Assembly (NCBI RefSeq): GCF_902506145.1
Contig: NZ_LR733554.1
Location: 18,756-82,755 of the forward strand
Direction: 5' to 3'
Length of the DNA stretch: 64,000 nt
Source of the DNA: Burkholderia sp. 8Y
GTDB taxonomy: Bacteria; Pseudomonadota; Gammaproteobacteria; Burkholderiales; Burkholderiaceae
Part shown: positions 17,310 through 26,077 of the stretch, one piece after another
How the letters are laid out: each line of letters begins with the position of its first letter
How positions within the stretch are numbered: position 1 is the first letter of the stretch
Translations under genes and position numbers: made by a program
The notes under the pieces: model-generated
The model's input: the letters and a program-made list of their open reading frames with translations, nothing else
Told to the model about the DNA's origin: nothing
The model's database searches: none

Positions 17310-17495
17310 ACGAGCGTCATGTCCGGACCGGCGACGAGCATACGAAGCGAGTGCGTCTGATCGGGGCCGGTCGACTTTTCCTCTAGCCACCACGGCCATG
17401 CAGTAAGGAGAACGAAGTTTGAAAGAAAGGAACGAGTCGACACAAGAATGCTGGAACCTTATTCAGCGCAACCATGCCATCCATGGAGGAGATAA

Positions 17496-18710
17496 ATGAA
17501 AAAGCAGACAATGGCCGTCGCAGCACTAGCGGGGATCGTGGCGAACGGGGCGTCGGCGCAGACCAGCGTCACGTTGTACGGGCTCATCGACACGGGTATC
17601 CAATATCAAAGCAGTTCGACCACGCTCGGTACGACGTCGGGCGGGCGCTCTGCCGTCAAGATGTCGAACGGCGTGTGGCAAGGCAGTCGCTTCGGACTGA
17701 CCGGCAAGGAGGACATTGGCGGTGGCACGCAGGTCATCTTCACCCTGGAATCGAGCTTCAATTCGGGGACCGGTGCGGCCGTGCCGACCAACGGCATGTT
17801 CGGCCGCCGCTCCTTCGTGGGTCTTTCGAATCCCGCCTACGGTACGGTGACGATCGGGCGGCAGTACACGTCATATTACACGCTGCTCGTGCCGTATAGC
17901 CCGATCAATTGGTTGACGGGCTATGCAGGCGCGCATCCGGGCGATATCGATTCGATGGATTCCAGCTACCGCGCGAACAACTCGGTGCTGTATGTCTCGC
18001 CGTCGTTTCACGGGCTGACGGTGAGTGGCTATTATGCGCTCGGAGGCGTGCCTGGCGCGTTCAACCGCGGTTCGACCTGGAGCGCGGCGGCACAGTACCT
18101 GAACGGACCGTTCGGGATCGCGGCGGCGTTCTTGCGCATCAACAACTCGACCCTCGGCGGCGGCGCCTGGGGTGCGGATTCGACGACGAGCAGCGGCGGC
18201 TCACAGCCGGGCGTGTCGGCGCTGACGTATGGATATCGCAACAATCAGGCGCAACAGCGCGTGGCCGTGGCGGGTGGATGGCAGTTCTCGCCCGCGTTCG
18301 ATATCTCGCTTTCTTATTCGAACGTACAGTACATTCCGGGCGTGAATTCGGGCTTCCGCGACGAAGCGATCTTCAACACAGGCGGGGCGGTGCTGCACTG
18401 GAAACCGCGTATCGAATGGGACCTGGCGGCGGGCTACGCCTACACGCGCGCAACTGAAGCGAACGGAGTAAAGAGCCCGGCGCATTACAGCCAGTTCAAC
18501 TTGATGCAGTACTACAACTTGTCCAAGCGCACCGGGCTTTACCTGCTCGAAGCGTATCAACGCGCAAGCGGACAGACCTACGCGCTCAGTGCGAACGGAG
18601 TGGGTAGCATCATCGGCGCAACGGCCAATGTGGGAGATGGCATGAACAGCACACCGTCGTCATCAGGAAGCCAGTTTGTCGGAATCGCCGGCATTATTCA
18701 TCGCTTCTGA
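17496..18710 (+). CDS. Gram-negative porin (Burkholderia OmpC-like)
   Basis: Outer membrane trimeric beta-barrel of 404 residues forming a diffusion pore, probably used for the aromatic acids handled by this island. The signal peptide MKKQTMAVAALAGIVANGASA is followed by QTSVTLYGLIDTGIQY, the standard start of Burkholderia porins. GGRSAVKMSNGVWQGSRFGLTGKEDIGGG and GRRSFVGLSNPAYGTVTIGRQY are family blocks, and the chain ends in IAGIIHRF with the terminal phenylalanine needed for barrel assembly. GGAGGAGA stands before ATG 17496. The 186-base gap after prpF may hold its own promoter. A hairpin terminator follows, shared with the convergent LysR gene. Confidence 0.93.
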   Translation: MKKQTMAVAALAGIVANGASAQTSVTLYGLIDTGIQYQSSSTTLGTTSGGRSAVKMSNGVWQGSRFGLTGKEDIGGGTQVIFTLESSFNSGTGAAVPTNGMFGRRSFVGLSNPAYGTVTIGRQYTSYYTLLVPYSPINWLTGYAGAHPGDIDSMDSSYRANNSVLYVSPSFHGLTVSGYYALGGVPGAFNRGSTWSAAAQYLNGPFGIAAAFLRINNSTLGGGAWGADSTTSSGGSQPGVSALTYGYRNNQAQQRVAVAGGWQFSPAFDISLSYSNVQYIPGVNSGFRDEAIFNTGGAVLHWKPRIEWDLAAGYAYTRATEANGVKSPAHYSQFNLMQYYNLSKRTGLYLLEAYQRASGQTYALSANGVGSIIGATANVGDGMNSTPSSSGSQFVGIAGIIHRF

Positions 18711-18721
18711 TGAGGTAGGGC

Positions 18722-18746
18722 AAGGCGCCATCTGAGCGCCTTCTCC
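18722..18746. terminator. bidirectional hairpin between porin and LysR gene
   Basis: AAGGCGC (18722-18728) and GCGCCTT (18736-18742) flank the loop CATCTGA, in the 37-base gap between two convergent stop codons. It can serve both genes. Confidence 0.5.
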
Positions 18747-18747
18747 A

Positions 18748-19602
18748 TTACAGCCGCAGCGTCCCGAGCGAATCGAAGAGACGGCGCGCAGCCGTGTTCG
18801 GCGACTGGCCGAGGTAGAGGTTATAAGACACGTCCGGCAGGCGCGGGAGCCCTTCGGCTTCTCCCAGCACGCGGAAATCCGGGCCCATCATCTCGACAGA
18901 GCGCGCTGTCACGCCGAGTCCCGCTCGCACAGCCGCGCGAATGCCGGTCAGCGTCGGGGACGAGTAACTCACACGCCACGGCGTCTTCGAACGTTCGAGA
19001 TGCTCCACCGCGATGCGTCGAAAAAGGCTGGGTTCATCGGCGGTAATCAGATCCAGCGGTGATCCTGGGTCGTAGTTATAGTCGGCTGCGCAAATCCAGA
19101 CGGTCGGCGACGTTCGCAACGTGATGCGCCGATGCTCCGGGTATTCGCGCGGCGAAATGGTCATGTCGATCTCGCCGCGCTTCATTGCCTGCATCAAGAA
19201 AGGGCTGCGGCCGACGTGGATGGTCATGCGCAAGCTCGGAAACGCTTTTGAGAATCGCTGCAGGAGACTCGGAAGCATCGAATCGGCCACGTCTTCCGGC
19301 GCGCCGATACGCACTTCGCCGGTCAACACCGAGCCTGTGATTGCGGCGCACGCTTCGTCGTTGAGAGCCAGCATGCGTCGAGAATACTCGAGGAGCTTGA
19401 GGCCCTCGGCGGTCAGACGCTTCGCGCGCCCTTGCTTGAGGAATAGTGTCTTTGCCAGTTGCGCTTCGAGCTTTTGCATCTGTTGCGTCACTGCGGATTG
19501 CGTCCGATGCACTGATTCCGCCGCCGCCGAGAACGATTCGCGCTCTACGATGGCCACGAAGGTTCGCAACAGTTCGAGGTCGAGATTGACTATTACCGCC
19601 AT
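18748..19602 (-). CDS. LysR family transcriptional regulator
   Basis: DNA-binding regulator of 284 residues. The N-terminal winged helix reads LDLELLRTFVAIVERESFSAAAESVHRTQSAVTQQMQKLE, broken here at residues 6-45 of the chain; it is followed by the effector domain with GEVRIGAPEDVADSMLP and a GLGVTARSVEMMGP segment. It is divergent from the second monooxygenase operon, and a 15-bp ATAAGC-N3-GCTAAT site lies only 20 bases before its start codon, fitting the autoregulation typical of the family. The perfect version of the site precedes operon 1, so it probably controls both operons. Inducer unknown, probably an aromatic acid or ring-cleavage product. Confidence 0.92.
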   Translation of the reverse strand: MAVIVNLDLELLRTFVAIVERESFSAAAESVHRTQSAVTQQMQKLEAQLAKTLFLKQGRAKRLTAEGLKLLEYSRRMLALNDEACAAITGSVLTGEVRIGAPEDVADSMLPSLLQRFSKAFPSLRMTIHVGRSPFLMQAMKRGEIDMTISPREYPEHRRITLRTSPTVWICAADYNYDPGSPLDLITADEPSLFRRIAVEHLERSKTPWRVSYSSPTLTGIRAAVRAGLGVTARSVEMMGPDFRVLGEAEGLPRLPDVSYNLYLGQSPNTAARRLFDSLGTLRL

Positions 19603-19622
19603 GTTTCCACCCGCAAAGTTTC

Positions 19623-19637
19623 ATAAGCGAAGCTAAT
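19623..19637. promoter_or_regulatory. LysR-type operator in the divergent promoter
   Basis: ATAAGC-GAA-GCTAAT is a near-perfect 15-bp T-N11-A palindrome between the LysR gene and monooxygenase copy 2. Its right half has one change compared with 9680-9694. The distance to the start of the 1.32-kb repeat (25 bases) is the same in both places while the bases between differ. Confidence 0.65.
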
Positions 19638-19647
19638 GCATTCTAAC

Positions 19648-20971
19648 GAAATGCTGGATTGTTTGGGCTCTGCCTGGTCCCGTATAGTTGACTTCAAGTT
19701 AAGCGGTTGCCGAGGGAGGTCTGTCCTGGCGACACGAACACAATGAATCAGGAGACACGCATGGTCATGAAGTGCCGAATCGCCATCGTCGGAGGAGGAC
19801 TTGCCGGTGCTGCGACGTTGAACGCGCTGCACACCTTCGGCATCGAGGCGGAACTGTTCGAGGCGGCGCCCGCGCTGGGCGAAATCGGTGCCGCGGTGAG
19901 TTGCAGCCCGCAAGCGGTTAAGGCGCTGTGGGGCCTGGGTGCAAAGGGCCGCATCGATGCCGTGGGGCATCGCTCGCCGGGCGAATACACGCGCAACATG
20001 CAGTCCGGGGAATTCCTGCAGTTTCGCGATCGCTTCAAGCTGGCCGAGAAGTGGGGCGCACCTTACTACTCGTTTCATCGCGCGGATCTGCTTGACGCGC
20101 TCGCCGCGGGGCTGGATCAGTCGCACATTCATCTTGGACATCGGCTCGCATGGGTGAACGAGCGTAGCGATGCAGTCGAGCTCGTATTCGAAAACGGCAC
20201 CCGCGTCGAGGCCGAATATGTGATCGGCGCTGACGGCGTGAAATCGGTGCTGCGTCAGGCGCTCTATGGCGACGACAACCCGACCTACACGGGCCAGATG
20301 GCGTGGCGTGCGCTGCTCGATGCGAGCATCGTGCCGGACTGGATTCTCGAGCCGAGCGGTCAGACCGAATGGGTCGGCCCGGGCGCGCATGTGCGAGCGT
20401 ACTACATCCGGCAGAAGAAGCTGGTCAATATCGTGACGCAGCAGGACACGGCCGAGTGGGTCGAAGAGAGCTGGAACAAGCAGGGCGATCCGGACGAAAT
20501 GCGTGCGAGCTTCGAGAACCCCGAGCCGCGTTTGAAAGAACTGCTGGGTTTGGTCACGAAGTGCATGAAGTGGGGCCTGTTTGCGCGGCCGATCAATGAC
20601 AACTGGGGCCGTGGGCGCATTCAGTTGATCGGCGATGCGGCACACGCAATGGTACCCAACGCGGGACAAGGCGCGTGTCAGGCGTTCGAGGACGCGTACA
20701 TCCTCGGGCGCTGGCTGAGTGCAAGCGCCGATCCGATTCAGGCGTTCACCGAATTCCGCCGGGTGCGCATCCCGCGCGTGCATGGTGTGCAGCGTCTGTC
20801 GCTGGCGAACCTGCGCTTCAAGCACATGAAGGACAGTCAGGCGCAAAAGGAAGCCATCGTCACGGGCAAGGGCAGCGTGCACGGCACGAACGACTGGCTC
20901 TATGGCTTCGATCCGACGACCGACTGGAACAAGACGCCCGTCGTGGCCGAACAGTATGCCGATGCGCCTGC
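19648..20971 (+). repeat. 1.32-kb near-identical direct repeat, copy 2
   Basis: Partner of 9705-11028. Upstream of the left boundary the two flanks are still related but diverged; right of 20971 they are unrelated (operon 1 continues to a FAH gene, this one to a PrpB-like gene). Confidence 0.95.
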
Positions 20972-20984
20972 AACGGCTGCCTGA
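19761..20984 (+). CDS. FAD-dependent aromatic monooxygenase, copy 2
   Basis: Same enzyme as at 9818: identical residues through YADAPA, then a short ending TAA instead of the longer tail of copy 1. The FAD Rossmann motif, DG motif and GD motif are all intact, so both copies should be active. The start ATG 19761 has the same CAGGAGA ribosome binding site. It opens a second operon with a PrpB-like lyase, an AAHS transporter and an exported ModA-like protein, and is divergent from the LysR regulator. The near-perfect DNA identity means a recent duplication or gene conversion; a collapsed or misassembled repeat is worth excluding, although the different right flanks argue for two true copies. Confidence 0.88.
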   Translation: MVMKCRIAIVGGGLAGAATLNALHTFGIEAELFEAAPALGEIGAAVSCSPQAVKALWGLGAKGRIDAVGHRSPGEYTRNMQSGEFLQFRDRFKLAEKWGAPYYSFHRADLLDALAAGLDQSHIHLGHRLAWVNERSDAVELVFENGTRVEAEYVIGADGVKSVLRQALYGDDNPTYTGQMAWRALLDASIVPDWILEPSGQTEWVGPGAHVRAYYIRQKKLVNIVTQQDTAEWVEESWNKQGDPDEMRASFENPEPRLKELLGLVTKCMKWGLFARPINDNWGRGRIQLIGDAAHAMVPNAGQGACQAFEDAYILGRWLSASADPIQAFTEFRRVRIPRVHGVQRLSLANLRFKHMKDSQAQKEAIVTGKGSVHGTNDWLYGFDPTTDWNKTPVVAEQYADAPATAA

Positions 20985-21000
20985 AGGGAATCAGACAGAC

Positions 21001-21876
21001 ATGGATATGAGCACCGTATCGACCCGTCAAAGGCTGAAGGCTCTCGTTGAAGCCCGCCGTGGTGTCATCGTGCCGGGCGCGTTCAACGCACTGTCGGCGC
21101 GTGTCATCGAGGACCTCGGCTATGAAGTTGTCTACGTGACAGGGGCGGGCGTGACGAATATGTACTTCGGCATGCCGGACCAGGGGTTCTTGGGCCTCGC
21201 CGAGATAGCGGATCACACGGCCCGTATCAGAGATGCGGTGACGCTGCCCGTCATCGTCGATGCGGATACCGGTTTCGGCAATGCGCTCAACGTCGCGCAT
21301 ACCGTGCGCACGCTGGAACGTGCCGGTGCGGACTGCATTCAGTTCGAAGACCAGGTCGCGCCGAAACGTTGCGGTCATTTTTCCGGCAAGGACGTCATCT
21401 CGACTGATGAAGCCGTGAAAAAGATCCGCGCTGCTGTCGATGCGCGCCAGGACGAGAACCTCTTGATCATGGCACGCACGGACGCCGCGGCGACGCACGG
21501 CTTCGAAGCTGCCATCGAGCGCGCGCAACTGTTCGCGGAGGCGGGCGCCGACATCCTGTTCGTCGAGGCCGTCACGCAGCCCGACGAGGTGCGTGCATTG
21601 CCATCGCGCCTCGCCAAGCCTCAACTGATGAACATGGTCATAGGCGGGAAGACACCCATCCTCAGCGCGGAGCAGTTGGGTCAACTAGGCTACGGCATCG
21701 TTCTTTATGCGAACGCTGCACTTCAGGGCGCGGTAATGGGCATGCAGAAGGCGCTCGGCGTGCTGCGCAATGAAAAGCAGTTGCTCGAATCGAGCGGCCT
21801 AGTGACGACTTTCGCCGAACGGCAACGTCTCGTGGGCAAGCCCGAGTGGGATGCGTTGGAACGACGCTACGCCTGA
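21001..21876 (+). CDS. isocitrate lyase/PEP mutase superfamily lyase (PrpB-like)
   Basis: Mg-dependent TIM-barrel lyase of 291 residues. The active-site loop KRCGH with Cys124 is the form found in methylisocitrate lyase, which cleaves 2-methylisocitrate to pyruvate and succinate; Asp87 and Asp89 (IVDADTGFG) and Glu116-Asp117 (FEDQ) are the metal-site residues. Related enzymes include 2,3-dimethylmalate lyase and oxaloacetate decarboxylase. No methylcitrate synthase gene is nearby, so a role in aromatic side-chain cleavage is more likely than propionate metabolism (inference). ATG 21001 is preferred to the longer upstream frame, which shadows the monooxygenase. It lies 16 bases after the monooxygenase stop. 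Confidence 0.85.
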   Translation: MDMSTVSTRQRLKALVEARRGVIVPGAFNALSARVIEDLGYEVVYVTGAGVTNMYFGMPDQGFLGLAEIADHTARIRDAVTLPVIVDADTGFGNALNVAHTVRTLERAGADCIQFEDQVAPKRCGHFSGKDVISTDEAVKKIRAAVDARQDENLLIMARTDAAATHGFEAAIERAQLFAEAGADILFVEAVTQPDEVRALPSRLAKPQLMNMVIGGKTPILSAEQLGQLGYGIVLYANAALQGAVMGMQKALGVLRNEKQLLESSGLVTTFAERQRLVGKPEWDALERRYA

Positions 21877-21981
21877 ATCCATTGAGCGGCCCCATGCACA
21901 CGATAAAAACGGAAGACTCATTCCGTTGTCAATCAGCTTGAAACTGCGTCTTCGCTAAAGCGAGACGTCAAGGAGACAAAA

Positions 21982-23415
21982 ATGGCAGATATGGCCCAGA
22001 GTCGGACCGATATCGCGGGCGCCGGCGTAGAGGCTGCGCGAGCGTCATCGTCGACATTGGCTGGGGTCAGGAGGATGACCTACACCGAATTTCTCGACGA
22101 TTGCCCCATGACGGGCTTTCTATGGACGCTGCTTCTAGGCTGCGTGCTCGCCCAGATACTGGACGGCTTCGATTTTCAGACGACGTCGTTCGCGCTGCCG
22201 CTCATCATCAAGGAATTCGCGATCAGTCCCGCGCAGGCTGGGTTGATCGGCTCGGTGACCAACATAGGCCTGCTGCTGGGCGCTTTGTTGTTTGCTCCGC
22301 TCGCCGATCGCATCGGCCGTCGACCTATCTTCCAGTGGGCGCTCTTCGCCTATGCATTCGGCACGATGTTGAGCGCCATCGCGCCGACCTATGGCGTGCT
22401 TCTGCTGGCCCGGTTCACCACAGGGCTCGGTATCGCCGCCGAATTTCCCGTCGCCTTTTCGCTTCTCGCCGAGTATTCGCCGAAGCGGCTGCGGCATATC
22501 TTTGTCGGGTCCGGCGCCATCGGCTATTCGTTCGGGTGGTTCGTCTGTGCGGTTGTGGCGACCATTGTCGTGCCGACCTTCGGATGGCGCGCCCTGTTCT
22601 GGATCGGAGTTACGCCTGCGCTCATGATCGTCTATGTGCGCCGCTATATTCCCGAGTCGATCCGCTTTTTGCTTCAGCAAGGGCGCACGGCGGAAGCGGC
22701 TGCCGTCGCAAGAAAGATCGCGGACGATGCAGGGTATGGCGCCATCGAACTGGTTGCTCCCGACTCGACGGCCGAAGTCCGTCCCAACATCGGCCAGCAG
22801 TTCTCGGCGCTGCGCTTTTCCGCACTCGCCATCATCGTGCTCGGTCTCTTTCAACTGGCGAACAACATTCAGGTCGTGGGCTTCGGCACATGGCTACCGT
22901 CGATCTTCTTGCGGCAAGGCTTCACGCTCACGAAGAGCTTCACGTTCACGATGATCGTGTTGGCCGTGACGCCGCTGGGTCAGATCTTCGGCATGTGGCT
23001 GCAGGACAAGATGCCGCGAAAGTGGGCCATGCTGCTGCTTTCCGGCGCCAGCGCGGTGTGCTTCTTCGGCTTCGGTCTCGCGTTCGAGTACAAGTGGCCT
23101 ATCGAGATCATCGTGGCCTGCGACGTGGGTTATCAGTTCTTCTCCGGCGGCGTGGTTCCGATCTTCTACACGTTGACCTCCGAACTCTTCCCGACGAAGT
23201 GTCGCGCGTTGGCCTCGGGTCTGGTCATCGCGGCTGCGCGTCTCGGGTCGATCTCGGGTCCGTACATTCTCGGGCTATTTCTTACCTTCGGCACGGTCAT
23301 CCATCAAATCATCTACTACTTCACGATGCCACTCGTCGCTGCTGCGGTCATCCTGGTTCTGACCGTGAAGGTGGATTCGCGCCAAAAGACGCTCGAAGAG
23401 GTCACGGAAGAATGA
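21982..23415 (+). CDS. MFS transporter, aromatic acid:H+ symporter (AAHS) family
   Basis: Inner membrane importer of 477 residues with about twelve transmembrane segments, expected to co-transport an aromatic acid with protons. AAHS features are the conserved DGFDFQTTSFALPLI in TM1, LFAPLADRIGRRPIFQWALF in the TM2-TM3 loop, and TTGLGIAAEFPVAFSLLAEY in TM4, plus the ELFPTKCRALASGLV segment late in the chain. AAGGAGA precedes ATG 21982. Its stop codon overlaps the start of the ModA-like gene by four bases. It is the only AAHS carrier seen in the island, so it probably brings in the substrate of both monooxygenase copies. Confidence 0.9.
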   Translation: MADMAQSRTDIAGAGVEAARASSSTLAGVRRMTYTEFLDDCPMTGFLWTLLLGCVLAQILDGFDFQTTSFALPLIIKEFAISPAQAGLIGSVTNIGLLLGALLFAPLADRIGRRPIFQWALFAYAFGTMLSAIAPTYGVLLLARFTTGLGIAAEFPVAFSLLAEYSPKRLRHIFVGSGAIGYSFGWFVCAVVATIVVPTFGWRALFWIGVTPALMIVYVRRYIPESIRFLLQQGRTAEAAAVARKIADDAGYGAIELVAPDSTAEVRPNIGQQFSALRFSALAIIVLGLFQLANNIQVVGFGTWLPSIFLRQGFTLTKSFTFTMIVLAVTPLGQIFGMWLQDKMPRKWAMLLLSGASAVCFFGFGLAFEYKWPIEIIVACDVGYQFFSGGVVPIFYTLTSELFPTKCRALASGLVIAAARLGSISGPYILGLFLTFGTVIHQIIYYFTMPLVAAAVILVLTVKVDSRQKTLEEVTEE

Positions 23416-24215
23416 TGACGATGACGCTTGCTCGCTATGTCAGATTCGCCTTCGTTCCTGCGGCGGCATGTGCAACGATCACCGCCTTCTCCTCTTTTTC
23501 GGCTCACGCAGCCGAACTGGACGTCATGACGTCTGGGGGCTTCACGGCTGCCTATCAGGCGCTCGGGCCTGAATTTACCCGCGCGACCGGTAATACGTTG
23601 CACACGATTCTCGGTCCTTCGATGGGGCAGTCGCCCGAGGCCATTCCGAACCGGCTTGCGCGCGGAGAATCGGCCGATGTCGTCATCATGGTGGGCTATG
23701 CACTCGATGGCTTGATAAAGGAGGGCAAGGTTATGCCCGGCTCACGAGTCGAGCTTGCCGACTCGCGCATCGGCATGGTGGTGAAGGCGGGCGCTCCGAG
23801 GCCCGACATCTCCACCGTCGACGCATTACAGCACGCGCTTCTGAATGCCAAGTCGATTGCCTATTCCGACAGTGCCAGCGGCGTGTACATCAAGAATGAG
23901 ATGTTCAGGAAACTGGGAATCGAGGAACAAGTGGCATCGAAGGCACACATGATTCCGCGCATTCCGGTGGCATCGGTGGTGGCAAAAGGGGACTATGAGG
24001 TCGGCTTTCAGCAAGTTGCTGAGTTGCTGCCGGTCGCCGGCGTCGAGTTCGTCGGCAAAGTGCCGGAGGACGTGCAATCGGTCACGCGCTATGCGGCCGG
24101 CATCCCTGTCGGGGCAAAGCACCCTGACGAGGCGCGGGATTTGCTGCGATTCCTTGCTTCGTCGGCCGCGCAGGCAACGGTGCGCAGGACGGGCCTCGAT
24201 TCCGTGAAGCCTTAG
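23412..24215 (+). CDS. ModA-like substrate-binding protein, exported
   Basis: Type 2 periplasmic binding-fold protein of 267 residues with a signal peptide (about residues 1-32, ending SSFSAHA-AEL). The mature part, AELDVMTSGGFTAAYQALG then ADVVIMVGYALDGLIKEGKV and SIAYSDSASGVYIKNEMFRKLGI, aligns throughout with the signal-less protein at 13561. ATGATGA overlaps the transporter stop, so it is translationally coupled. No ABC partners exist in the window, so it is an orphan binding protein. It might deliver ligand to a sensor, act with the MFS carrier, or have enzymatic function; none of these can be proved here. A very long frame starting at 22101 only joins this gene to a shadow of the transporter. 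Confidence 0.8.
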   Translation: MMTMTLARYVRFAFVPAAACATITAFSSFSAHAAELDVMTSGGFTAAYQALGPEFTRATGNTLHTILGPSMGQSPEAIPNRLARGESADVVIMVGYALDGLIKEGKVMPGSRVELADSRIGMVVKAGAPRPDISTVDALQHALLNAKSIAYSDSASGVYIKNEMFRKLGIEEQVASKAHMIPRIPVASVVAKGDYEVGFQQVAELLPVAGVEFVGKVPEDVQSVTRYAAGIPVGAKHPDEARDLLRFLASSAAQATVRRTGLDSVKP

Positions 24216-24302
24216 ACGCATAGTGTTGATAGAAAGACAAGGGCGGCGATTACCCGCCATATACTCGTATGAAGACGTCCCCCTAACGACTGAGGAGTCA
24301 TC

Positions 24303-24605
24303 GTGAAACTCAAGGCCGCAAACGTCGTCCTCTCGTTCATCCTGGCTAGTACGACGGCTTTCGTCGCCCCGCTCTCTCACGCCCAAGGTTCCGGTGCAAC
24401 GGCTACCGACAGTACTCAAGCCGCACCGACTACCAAAGCGCAAAGAAAGGCTGCACGAAAAGAGGCGCGCGCAAAGAAGAACGCGGAGCTCAAGAAACTC
24501 GAAGACGCGGGATACAACCCGGCAAGAGCTAACGACACGGACTATCCTCAAGATGTTCAGCGTGCGCAGAAGAAGGCGGGCGTAGGCGCGGGTGCGAGTC
24601 AGTAG
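24303..24605 (+). CDS. DUF4148 family small exported protein
   Basis: A 100-residue secreted protein with an N-terminal signal peptide (about residues 1-28, ending PLSHA-QGS), a low-complexity linker, a basic KAQRKAARKEARAKK stretch and the DUF4148 core ELKKLEDAGYNPARANDTDYPQDVQRAQ. Function of the family is unknown; it is abundant in Burkholderia. Start GTG 24303 follows GAGGAGT. It lies 87 bases after the ModA-like gene with a small GGCGG/CCGCC hairpin between, so it is probably a separate unit. A hairpin GTGAGCG/CGCTCAC at 24669-24693 may end its transcript. A frameshifted relative is at 9320. Confidence 0.8.
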   Translation: MKLKAANVVLSFILASTTAFVAPLSHAQGSGATATDSTQAAPTTKAQRKAARKEARAKKNAELKKLEDAGYNPARANDTDYPQDVQRAQKKAGVGAGASQ

Positions 24606-25096
24606 CGCGTCGAGGGCGGCTAGCCAGGCTTCCGAAATAATTACCAATAGACGGCCGCTAGTAGAGACGTGAGCGCCTTGTCCGTGCGCTCACCGACGGA
24701 GACATGGCAGCGCATAGGCGCGTCGAGTGCGCGGATCGAATGGCCTAGCAATGAGCGCTTGTCAACAGAGCATCTCCCAACGTCCGTCGATCATGGATGA
24801 GTCAGTTTCTGTCTGAGCGACCCTTACAGGACAATTTTGTAAGCGTGGCGCTGGCCTTTCTAATGTATGTTTCTACAAGGGTGGAAGGCATCGCGATGCG
24901 CTGCATTAACTGGCGACTCGGCGATGGGCAAAAGCAGTCGCGAACCGCGATGCGAGGGAAGCGTCGGCGCGCCGGCGGAAGTGCTCGCCCTTTCATCGCG
25001 AAAGCATTTTTTATTGATTGCAACAGCTACTCGCTCAGTAGCGTCAGTATCGCCCTTCAACTGGCGCCTCTGCCGACCAGCCTAATGGGAAGAACC
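24606..25096. other. intergenic, one terminator-like hairpin
   Basis: About 490 bases. GTGAGCG (24669-24675) and CGCTCAC (24687-24693) form a stem with an 11-nt loop, possibly the terminator of the DUF4148 gene. Frames that run through the rest lack ribosome binding sites and family features. Confidence 0.4.
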
Positions 25097-25342
25097 ATGA
25101 CGTCCTCTATCGTGCACAGCGTTAGAATGAAGGTCAGGGCGGCTTGCCTCGCGGCAATGGGACTGCAAATCGCGGAAGTCGTCGCAGTCGGGCTTTTCGG
25201 GGCTGACAAGACTACTTTCCAGAATTTTCCTTACAGAGTGACGGCTTTTTTGCTTATTTTAGGTTCTGTCGTAGTCGCGCGAATGCATTATCTGTGGCGT
25301 ATGCGCATCCGACGATCGGACGCCGGGGCTGCGGACCGGTAA
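25097..25342 (+). CDS. small putative membrane protein, 81 aa
   Basis: From ATG 25097 the frame encodes 81 residues: a short basic head (MTSSIVHSVRMKVRA), a hydrophobic stretch ACLAAMGLQIAEVVAVGLFGA, a polar link, a second hydrophobic stretch VTAFLLILGSVVVARMHYL and a basic tail. Two membrane helices are plausible. The open frame continues upstream to 24797 but the extra 100 residues have no features, so I prefer the short version; the ribosome binding site (GGGAAGA) is modest. No family recognised. Moderate doubt that it is expressed. Confidence 0.4.
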   Translation: MTSSIVHSVRMKVRAACLAAMGLQIAEVVAVGLFGADKTTFQNFPYRVTAFLLILGSVVVARMHYLWRMRIRRSDAGAADR

Positions 25343-25499
25343 CTGGCGTCCTTCAAGGTTAGGTCTGCCGACCTGTCATCGTTCTCGGCCGGCCTCGATG
25401 ACCGCTTCACCGAGAAACAGACAATTCTGCGTTGCGTAGAGCAGCACACTGAATCTCGCCATCTGTTAGCTGGGCGGATCGAAACAGTCGGTCCGCGTG

Positions 25500-26077
25500 T
25501 GCCGGAATCAACGGCGGTATCGCCGCAGTCATCGCCTACCGGCACACAGTGAGCACGCGCTCCGGACCGCCGGAGAACACTCCCGCAACGTCGCGGGCAG
25601 CGCGTCAACTACCGCGTCTTCAGGCACGAGCGCGTCTGATAGCCCGACCCGTATCAGTGCGTCGGCACAGAACACTGCGTCTAGCGCGAATCCATCGTCT
25701 TCGTCCCGTTCCAGTTCGACATCTGCTGCGGCGACATCAGCGACTAGCGCGACTGCTCCGGCAGGTGGTCGGCGGGTGGGGGCGGCGGCGCGTCTTCCGC
25801 GACGAGCGGTTCCGAGACGTCCGAACTCGATCAGATGAACTCGCTCGCAACTTCGCTTGACGCTCAACTGTCGCAGGCGTCCTCGGGTGGCGCAGACACC
25901 AGTCAAGTCAAGGCGCAGTTAGATACCGCCAAGACGCAACTGCAGCAAGCGATTCAAACCTCGGACACCACCCGGGTCGCCCAGATCCAAGCGCAACTCG
26001 ACAGCGCGCAAACCGCGCTCGCACAGTTGATGGTAAAAGCCGGAACGACGACAGGCTTGCTTGCGACGACTGCTTGA
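25500..26077 (+). pseudogene. frameshifted Ser/Ala/Thr-rich protein gene with a coiled tail
   Basis: Two frames join into one protein. The first, up to about 25770, is a Ser/Thr/Ala-rich stretch (SASTTASSGTSASDSPTRIS and more). The second, from the GGGASSATSGSE region on, holds MNSLATSLDAQLSQAS and then amphipathic repeats of the type VKAQLDTAKTQLQQAI and IQAQLDSAQTALAQL, ending KAGTTTGLLATTA. The switch happens in a GC-rich run around 25770-25790. A tail relic of a sister gene is at 7719. Composition resembles the intact Ser-rich protein at 34767. The start is not recognisable. Function unknown; a sequencing indel in the GC run is the alternative to real decay. Confidence 0.55.

Noticed and set aside
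22101..24215. 704-aa plus-strand frame that would fuse a novel protein to the ModA-like protein
   Set aside because: Its first 437 codons shadow the AAHS transporter; only the part from 23412 is real, with its own start and signal peptide.
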